A stretch of 64,000 nucleotides of DNA from assembly GCA_001692895.1 (NCBI GenBank), contig KV748220.1:806358-870357 (forward strand). The letters are read 5' to 3'. Of the stretch, positions 55,690 through 64,000 are shown piece after piece; the stretch's first letter is position 1; each line of letters starts with the position of its first letter. Source of the stretch: Cenococcum geophilum 1.58 (taxonomy: Eukaryota; Ascomycota; Dothideomycetes; Gloniales; Gloniaceae). The position numbers and the translations under genes are program-made. The notes under the pieces are model-generated. The model saw only the letters and a program-made list of their open reading frames with translations, did not search any database and was not told the DNA's origin.

Positions 55690-58600
55690 ATGGCTATACT
55701 TATAGACTGGAAGATAAAGGCAGAGCGATAGAAGAATAGAATTAACATACAAACTATAACTAACAATAATATTATAGACTATATTTAGTTCAAGACATAG
55801 GAATATAATAATAATAACTCTGTTAACAGCGCTTTATAGGACTACTTTTAAGAAGACTTTAAAGAGTTTATTATAGATATATTCTCTTAAGCTAGTACCA
55901 AAACCCTTAAGAATCTTTTCCTCCTTCTTTATAAAGGAGGAGTGTACGTATATAAGAACGATAAACGTACTAAGCTTACATAAGTTTTGGCTAATATACT
56001 ACTTAAAGAAACTTAATATAAATGGAGCTAAGAAGAATTTAATAAAGCCTATAAGGAGTAATCTAATGGCACCTTTAAGTCTAATATACTTACTAATATA
56101 TTTATACGCGGCTTAAAACATAAGACTGTATAAACCCTTATACCTTAATTAATACCCAAAAGCACACCTGTAATAACTCCACTAATATCTTAAATAACTC
56201 CGCCTCTAAGTCTACTACTCCTACCTCTATAGGCCACAATACCTGCTACCACTATACCCGTTACTATAGCACCTACTTCTACACTAGGGTATAGAAAGGA
56301 ACTAGCAAATGCAGCTAAGTTATACACGAACGACTAGAAATACAGTGGTACTAGCGGAAACTTTAACTTTAAGTTAATAATCTTCTATAATATCTGTAAT
56401 AGAGCAAACGTTCCACCTAATACCTACCTTAAGGCTCTCCTACTTATGCTATAAGGCCTAGCTCTAGATCACTACTATAATACTAAACTTGCTATACTTA
56501 CGTTTAAGGACGCTTACAAGTTACTTTATAGCTTCTTTAGAGGACCTAGTTCTAAACACAAAAGCCTTAATAAATGGAATTCGACATTACTATAAATAGT
56601 TATGTAAAAGAATGCGGACAAATTAACCAGTTAATGTCTTTAGATACTAGTTACTAAACTCTCTTAACTATAGCATGGACTGAATTTAGAACTATAAGGA
56701 GTTCTATTCCTCTACAACAAGCTTATTATGTCTTATTAGGGGATTCCCGCATATTAAATTGCTGTATTAAATCTACTAGATAAACTAGGCCCCCTTATTA
56801 ATAAACTATAATCCTTAATTACGGCTTATAAAAGCAGAACTTAGAATAAGTTTAAGCCTATTACACAAACCGCTGATACCTTAGAAGGAGAGATAACTAT
56901 AACCGAAATCGCAATTATAATTAACCTCGATTCCCTCCTTAATATAAACCACGTTGCTTTATATATAATAAGGAGGACTATTACTTATAGAAGTATAGTA
57001 AGGAAGAATAAGAAGAGGTAAAGGCTTAGTTTAGAAGTATTAATAAGGACAAGTTTAACAAGTTTAATAATTGCTTTACTTAACGCCTTAATTAATATAT
57101 TGCCGACTATAAGGACAATAATGGTATTAACTTAGAAGAAGAGCTTGAAGAAGTCTTTTATATACTAACTATTAATATAAGTACTGAGACAGTTAACCAG
57201 AACAATTAGTTGCATATTAATTACTTCTACACATCCTTTAGTTAAGTTGAGTAATAAGAAGCAACCCTTATGGCTGCTAACCTAGCAAATAAGGCCTTTA
57301 ATTATTTAGTTATAACTATAGATAGCGTAACTCTTTTTATATAAATACCTCTCGTAACTAATGAAGACCTATTTACTTATAACACGACCATGTCCCGCTA
57401 TACTGTAGACCGCTTTCTAGGTATTATAATCGATATAGGAGCCTCTAAACGCTCTATGGCAGAATATAGTTAGTTTTTGGTATTTTAAAGACTTAATACT
57501 AATGTATAACTTAATACAACTACGCAAGGCATAGTTAATATATAATTTGGTATTAGATTAACCTTATTAATCGGATCAGCTAAAGTAGCTACCCCTATTA
57601 GCACAATCGAGTTTTATATTATTAAGGTTAATACCCCGTTTTTGCTTTGCTTAGCAGATATGGACCACCTATAAGTATATTTTAATAACTTAAAGAACTT
57701 GCTAGTTATATCTTGCAGTACAGTACCAGTCGTATGTTGTTTTGGCTACCCTTTCCTGCTTTAGAATATATCCCTACGTACTTATTTAACTGAGTTATTT
57801 AAGCAAAACCCTTACTACTTAACTAATGTGGAACTAAAACGACTATATTACTGTTTTGGCCACCCTTTAGTTAAGCGCCTTATGCGAGTACTTAAGCGCT
57901 TAGGATATAACGTTAATAGTAAGACCTTAGACCATCTTACATACTACTGCCATTATTGTTAAAAATACGGAAAATTACCCGGCAGATTTAGATTTACAAT
58001 ATGTAATAATGTTAATTTTAACTACTTAATTGTAGTTAACATTATGTATATTAACGGCGCACCCCTTCTATATATTATTAATAAAGGAACACGATTTTAA
58101 GCTGGTAGATGGCTATAAAGCATTAGCGCCAAACATATATGGGATATACTACGAATGTGCTAGATTGATATATATTTGGGACCTCCTAATATAATTATAT
58201 ATAATACAGGCAAGAACTTCATAAGTAAGGAATTTAAGCAGTACGCTATAATATTTAGAATAATTATAAAAAGCGTACCTGTTGAAGCCCATAACTTAAT
58301 TAGAATGGTAGAACGCTATTATAGTCCCCTTTGCCGTATATACCGTATTATTACCACGGAACTACTGGATATTAATAAAGATATAGCTTTATAAATAGCT
58401 TTTAAGGTAATTAACGATTCAGTAGGCCCTAATGGCCTTATACCCACCTTGCTGGTATTTGGAGCTTACCCGCGTATAGTGGAATCTGATATACCTAACC
58501 CTATAGTTATATAACGAGCTACAGCCCTTAGGAAAGCCATAGAAGAAGTTAAGAAGATTAGAGCCGAATGTCAAGTAGTAGATGCTCTTAATATATATAA

Positions 58601-60552
58601 CGGCCCTAAAACAACCGCAATTCACGACCTACCACTTAACTTACTTATACTGGCATGGAGAGAAGGACCTATAGGCCAGCCTGGTTTCTGGTCAGGTCCC
58701 TATAATCTACTCAATATCAACAATAAGACCTATACTATACAACTCCCCCATAGCCTTGTCAACTTTCGCAGTACAGTTATAAAACTATACTTGCAAGAAC
58801 CTAGAAATACAGAGGACGTATAACCTAATAACGAGAATAAACTACCTTAGTCAATTATAGAACTACCTTAGGAACCTTAACTAGTTAAGCGAGGATAAGG
58901 CAGACTACGTAAGTATCTTATCGCAGCTAATACTGTAAATATATCCATATACTTATAAGATAAGAATAAGACTAATAGTTAGTTTATAGCCTTATAATAA
59001 AAAGAGGTTAAAGGACTACTTGAGAAAGGAGTCTTTAAATTAGTTAATATTAAGGACGTACCTTAAGGCAATAGAGTATTTAACTCTAGATTTGTTAATA
59101 AAATTAAGTATCCTGGTACTAATAAGGCCTTTAAGAAATTAAGACTAGTTATATAGGCCTATAACGACCTAGAAAAAGACCTTATACTAACCTAATCACC
59201 TATAATTTAACAAGTTAGCTAACGCTTTATTCTCTGTATTACGGCTATAACTTAGACTAATAATATATACCTTTACTTACGAGATATTTTATAAGCCTAC
59301 GTTTAGTTAATTATGAAACTAAATTAAGACTTCTATATCCGAGTACTTCTTAAACTCGGTATAGCACTTAGAGTCTTATAAGGCACAATCCTTAAGGTTG
59401 TTAGACCTTTATACGGCATCCCAGAAGTAGGTAATTATTGGTTTAAGACCTATCACAACTATTATACTAAGGAGTTGAATATGAACTAATCCACTTATAA
59501 CCCCTGCTTACTCCACCTTAATAATTCTATAAGCTTTGGAATAGTTGGCCTTCAGACTAATAATACCCTCTTCTTAGCCAATTTGGTTTTTGCAGCTTTA
59601 GAATAAGAAAAGATTAAAAAAGCGAAGTTTCTAACTAAGAAACGTGAGTACCTTATATTAGAGCACCCAATTAAGTTTAATGGAGGCATTATTTAATAAT
59701 AGGACTATACAATTACACTTATATAGGAGCGCCAATGCCAGAACCTAACCCTTATTAATATTAAGGAAGCTATTATAATAACTAGCTCTAGAGGTACTAT
59801 TTGTATGGCACTTATACCTAAGGACCAATATATCGCCTAACGAGCAAGAGGAGCTTATATTGCGTCCGTATGCCAGCCTAAAGCTTCTTTTAATTTATCC
59901 TACGCTGCCTAGGTAATTAACCCTAACGAGAAAGACATAAAACTACTTAATAAGAGAATTTAGTAGCAAATTAAAAACTTAATAAGAGGTTTAAGCTTTA
60001 TTAAACTTAACATAGAGACACTCCAACTGCTTGTATTTACCAATTCCTCATTTGCAAACAATAAGGACCTCTTATTATAAATTGGATATATCCTGGTACT
60101 AGCAGACTTATTAAATAAGGCGAATATTGTCTACTGGTCCTTAGTTAAGTGCAAGAGAGTTACTAAAAGCGTACTAGCCTCTGAATTATACGCTATAGCC
60201 TATAGTTTCGACATCAGCGCTGCAATTAAGGCCACAATCGAACTATAACTTAACATTAGCCTACCGCTTATCCTTTATACCGATTCTAAGTTAATCTATA
60301 AATGCCTTATTAAGCTAGGAATAACACAGGAGAAGAGACTTATAATTAATGTTATGTGCCTACGCCAGTTATATAAAAGACGTGAAATAGCTAAAGTTAA
60401 GTAAATTAACGGAGACAGCAACCCTGCGGACGCTATAACTAAAAGCAAACCGTCATTAGCCCTTAAGCGACTTATTAATATAAACCGAATTAAGTTAGAG
60501 ACGGTAAAATGGGTAGAACGTTCTACTAATAATAGCGTTAATTTAGAGGCAT
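55690..60552 (+). pseudogene. Copia-C gag-pol, broken
   Basis: Gag opens at ATG 55690 (MAILIDWKIKAER). Integrase zinc region reads YYCFGHPLVKRL and YCHYC near 57850-57960 (one His is Tyr). In the core, VNIMYI and IIIYNTGKNF show both catalytic Asp as Asn, while EAHNLIRMVERYY keeps Glu (58176-58394 open). RT has the active site LQTNNTLFLA (59550-59580, D-to-N). RNase H near 60060-60500 reads IGYILVLADLLNKANIVYWS, SVLASELYAIAYSFD and ADAITKSKPS. The frame ends near 60552. Numerous stops and some frame changes are present in gag. Confidence 0.87.
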
Positions 60553-60649
60553 AGGGTAGGGAAGGAAGGGAGGAGAAGTGCGTATATGGATTTCTTGGAC
60601 TACATAGTTATAGCCTACTAGTTCTTTGTATTTTCTAAAGTACTCCCAG

Positions 60650-60947
60650 TATAGCTAGAAGCGTTAGATATATTATAAGGACGGCTAATGCGCTAGTAGT
60701 AAAGCGAACTAATAGTGCGATAGCAGAATATGGCAGAATATGGCAGAATATAGCAGGACACGGCTAATATGCTAGTGGTAAGCGAGCTAATGGCAAGGTG
60801 GTAAAACATGGCAGAATATGGCAGGACGCGCCTAATATATATGTGTGACGCGCGTTATAAGTAGAAAAACAACAATCTACTAATAATACCGCATAGTATA
60901 TATTATTGTGATATATATATTCTGCACGTTGTTAAAGCATATCAATA
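60650..60947 (+). repeat. Copia-C 3' LTR
   Basis: 298 bp, starting TATAGCTAGAAG (ancestral TG) and ending CATATCAATA. Preceded by AAAGTACTCCCAG rather than a classic purine tract. Confidence 0.93.
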
Positions 60948-60952
60948 TATAG

Positions 60953-62398
60953 TAACCTTATAATAATATATACCCCATTTTTCTATTTCTTAGTTCCTTT
61001 TCTTATATAATGTTTTAATTTAATTATATAGTTTATATACATAGCTTAATAATATCTACTTTGCTATATATTATCGTCGCTTATACTTACTCCGTAATAT
61101 TTAATTGCGTTAAGCCTATATCCTATACCGCCCTATTTAGTATATAAAATAACCTAAAAGACCCTATATCTATAAGCGACCTATAGACTATAGTTACTAA
61201 ATAAATAAAGAGCCTATAATAGGCCTTTATAGAAACCCTTACCTATTAAAAGGCTTGATATTATAAGTTAATTAAATTTCTAAAAAGGGAAATTAAAGAA
61301 ATCTACCAAAACTTATCGTTTACTATACTATCACCTCTATCTACCCTTACTGGTATTAACCTATAAATATTAGGTAGAAAGAGCATGTCTAAAACTAGCC
61401 TCTTAACCCTAAATTTGCTAATTAGTGCCCCTATAAAAAAGCTACGTAAATATCTTCCTAATTCTCCTACTTATTTAGATAAAAGAAGTAAACTATACTC
61501 TTTTTTTAATAACTAACTTAAGAATAAGCCAAATAGTAATATTAATTGCTATACTACTCTTAATAGTTAGCTATATTACGCTATAAGCCGCCTAATAAAA
61601 AACGCCGTAAAAACTATATATCAGCAAAAGATTGTCCCCTGTTAATGGCCTGAATGGTTCCTACGCGTTTAGTAACTATAATTGTATTTAGATCTATCTA
61701 CCTCTTTTGTACTAATAGAATATTTTAGATAATAAAATAAAGGCTACTTTAAAGCTGTTTATAAGGCTAGCAAGGCAAATTATATACACTTCTTTATATA
61801 ATCTATTATATTATTTTGGATAATTTAATATAATATCCTAACTGTTTTATAATATATTCTAAAAGTATAAGACCTTTCCTGCTCCCCCCGCAACAATAAT
61901 ATACTATAAGTATTTAGCTTTACTAGTAGAGCATATATATATAGCCAAAAAGTAGCTACTAGGAGTAGCAGATATAGGCTAAAAGAAAGGTAGATTAAGA
62001 GCTAGTATATACAATAAAGAAGCCGCAGTTATCCTATAGAAGAGAATGGAAAGTCCTATACCTAATCTCCTACCAAAAACTCTACTAGCTCTTCTATACT
62101 AGAGTCTAGAGCATATATTATAAACTTTATATACTACTCCTTATCCTTAATTAAATTTAATATTACTTTCCTGTTGTTATACTAGCTATAGCTGTTTTTT
62201 ATAAGACTACAGTACTGCTTGAATTATATAAATGACTTATTAGATTTAAACCTTTCTAGCCTACGCTTACCGGTTTCTATATTTAGGATAAAGTAGTATA
62301 TTAGGGCGGAGGATATATATTCTGCTAAATTTAACAAACTTAGCTAGTTCTAAAAGTTAAATTAGTAAATATTATAGGAGTAGTAGGGCCCTAGATTT
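60953..62398 (+). pseudogene. Degenerate region with possible Gag relic
   Basis: Between about 61330 and 61860, a plus-strand register (TAG/TAA read as Gln/Trp) gives YLDKRSKLYSFFNN, LYYAISRLIKNAVKTIYQQK and ANYIHFFI. This resembles the capsid part of gypsy Gag (target-size, LxxFL, aYxxSRLxGxA). No LTRs were recognised. The rest is AT-rich with nothing identifiable. Confidence 0.3.
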
Positions 62399-62493
62399 CT
62401 AGCTTACTCTAAAGCTCTCTAGTTAGAATATACTTAGTAGACTAGTCTAGCCTACTCTAGAGCTCTCCCTTTAGGACAGACTTAGTAGACTAG
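62399..62493 (+). repeat. Tandem duplication of about 47 bp
   Basis: Two units share AGCYTACTCTARAGCTCTC and ACTTAGTAGACTAG and differ mainly by transitions. Confidence 0.7.
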
Positions 62494-63330
62494 ATAGCAT
62501 AGTCCGGCTCACTAATAAATAGCCTAAGTTATTAACTGTGTTAGTTTTATTATTACTAAGGCTTGCGAGGAACCTCTCTCTTATGTTATTGCTTAGATCT
62601 GCTATAAGATTATTAAGGTTATCTTTATACGGGTCCTTAATAATTTCTATAGTTAATTAATCCGGCATTAGGCCCGTAGTATATTTAATAACTATAGGCT
62701 AAAGCCGCAGCTAGATTCTAGTTTGCCGTTTTTTGGATATCTAATTCTAGCTAGCTAATAGGTTAGTATAGGCTTCTATAACGGGTTAGAGAATAATAAT
62801 AGGTAGTAAAATACTAAATATATACTAACTGCTAACAACGGAGCTATAAAAGCTATCTGTTCTCTTAGACCCAGTTCTATACTCCTTAATTATATAATAT
62901 ATTGCTATTAAAATAAAAGTAATAGTATTACTGGTAAGCTTTTTAAATATATTATAAGAGCAGGGTAATTAGGTAAGGCCGTTCCTTCCTTTACCGTAGA
63001 ATATACTAGCTATGCTAGTAACTATCGCGTTAGAACGGAAGCGGTTATTACTTAGCTATTAGCTCTCATTAGTATTTTACTAAATAGCACGGGCAAAATA
63101 CCTTTGTATAATCTAGCGTAATAAAATTATAATTAGTTAGTCGTTCTATAATTAGTTTGGGCATATTATTAAACCCTAGCCTATATACCTCTCTTTATTA
63201 ACAAATTGTTTATACCTCCTAATAGTACTAATAGGCTCCTAATAGCTCTGTTAGGGCTGCTAGGATCTTTAAAAGACACCTATACTCGGCTTCCTATTAG
63301 GAGCCTGTTAGGAGGCCGTCTGGACTATAC
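62494..63330. other. AT-rich spacer, nothing recognised
   Basis: No open frame, terminal repeat or RNA gene was seen. It is TpA-rich, consistent with RIP. Confidence 0.45.
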
Positions 63331-63425
63331 GGACTATTAGGACCTTTAGGGCTATTAGGACTATTAGGACCATTAGGATAATTAAAATAATTAGGATAAT
63401 TAGAATAATTAAAATAATTAAAATT
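63331..63425 (+). repeat. 9-bp ATTAGGACT microsatellite grading into ATTAAAATA
   Basis: About ten imperfect units, from CTATTAGGAC to ATTAGGATA to ATTAAAATA along the array. Confidence 0.75.
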
Positions 63426-63710
63426 ATAGATTTCAAAATAAGGTATATTAATACTCCAGTATTTATAGCAGTTAAAATATAAAAATTAGGTTAATTTTAG
63501 GCCCTATTTTATATATAGAATACTTTAAGCTATCTAAATAATCTAAATCGATCCTTCCTACCTACCACCTATATTTATATCTACTTAGGCGTCAAGCAAT
63601 CGATTAATTAAGGAGATAAGGGGTAAGGCTCTCGCAGAGGCTCTAAACCGTTAATTAGCGGTATTCCCAATAATCCGCTGGCCGTATACTGATTTCCTAA
63701 CTAGGCCTAG
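63426..63710. other. AT-rich spacer
   Basis: Nothing recognised. Confidence 0.4.
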
Positions 63711-63776
63711 TACCTACCTACCTGCCTATTTGCCTATTTGCCTATCTACCTATCTACCTATCTACTTATCTGCCTA
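63711..63776 (+). repeat. CCTA/CTAT tetranucleotide microsatellite
   Basis: Runs of CCTA, CCTATTTG and CCTATCTA over about 65 bp. Confidence 0.8.
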
Positions 63777-64000
63777 TATTAGTGTCTAATTTAATTTAGA
63801 GGAAGGGTTGGCCCGATTAAAGCCTCTAATTACATTCAAACGGTAGTTGTGTGGGTTGCCTCCCTAGGAGGCCTTAATTCGATTTGGTAACGGGCCAATA
63901 TTAAAGCTTTAGTTTAATTTAATCGATTAATTAATTAAATTGTTTGTGGTGTTTGCTAGCTAGTTATTTAAACGGTTGTTATCTAGTTCTGGCAACGGTT
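63777..64000. other. Spacer to window end
   Basis: No feature recognised apart from an ATTA-rich patch near 63915-63945. Confidence 0.4.

Larger units (their letters stand above)
55062..60947 (+). mobile_element. Copia-C, Ty1/copia retrotransposon, RIP-inactivated
   Basis: Two 298-bp LTRs (55062-55359 and 60650-60947) are flanked by CATAG (55057-55061) and TATAG (60948-60952); the one difference is a CpA-to-TpA change. It runs on the plus strand as gag, protease, integrase, RT, RNase H. The leader CTAATTAGTAAGCGCG after the LTR is shared with Copia-A. Confidence 0.94.

Noticed and set aside
63331-63425. Telomeric repeat
   Set aside because: Units are ATTAGGACT/ATTAGGATA, not TTAGGG, and the array is short and internal.

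Overview
The window looks like an AT-rich, repeat-packed compartment of a filamentous ascomycete (Pezizomycotina) genome. The signature of repeat-induced point mutation (RIP) is visible almost throughout. Transposon reading frames can be followed for hundreds of codons, but they are studded with TAG/TAA where CAG, CAA or TGG is expected, and catalytic Asp/Glu codons have become Asn/Lys. Differences between the two LTRs of an element are nearly all C-to-T or G-to-A. One host gene is intact: a four-exon MFS transporter on the minus strand at 42062-43915, in a less mutated island (about 39.9-44.0 kb) that also carries a probable cytochrome P450 relic.

Layout. 1-3331: degenerate AT-rich DNA. 3332-3508 and 16794-17029: two halves of a dispersed repeat split by Copia-A (3514-16788, minus strand, TSD AATCC). 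Copia-A is itself split by the chromovirus Gypsy-A (7361-14274, plus, TSD CGTAT). 17517-23813: LTR-G, a gag-bearing LTR element without a recognisable pol (TSD CTAC). 23818-24835: 12-bp satellite DNA, into which Gypsy-B (24841-31414, plus, TSD GACCT) is inserted. Gypsy-B carries a 5'-truncated LINE in its RT (27950-28592, 13-bp TSD). 31597-31983: uninterrupted copy of the dispersed repeat. 32362-39933: Copia-D (plus, TSD ACTAT), carrying a small TRIM-like LTR element (36748-38188, TSD ACCCC) and, inside its 3' LTR, a foldback MITE (39329-39754, TSD TA). 39939-44632: the host island. 44638-50503: Copia-B (minus, TSD ATTAT). 51634-53789: an ORF1-only LINE with poly-A tail and 12-bp TSD. 55062-60947: Copia-C (plus, TSD CATAG/TATAG). 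60953-64000: degenerate AT-rich DNA with a possible gag relic and microsatellites.

How the parts relate. Both chromoviruses and the TRIM have, just after the 5' LTR, a 9-10 nt segment complementary to a site in their own LTR about 33-40 nt downstream of a TATA-like box. This is the arrangement expected for Tf1/sushi-type self-priming. The TRIM also shares LTR ends with Gypsy-A, so it is a plausible non-autonomous passenger of that family. Copia-A, -B and -C share a leader sequence and pol type but have unrelated LTRs. Copia-D is a different lineage with an initiator-tRNA-Met-like primer site. The full-length-looking LINE explains the origin of the truncated LINE in Gypsy-B. No element appears able to encode its own transposition now. 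Boundaries and TSDs were read by eye; family assignments rest on motif recognition, not on database searches.
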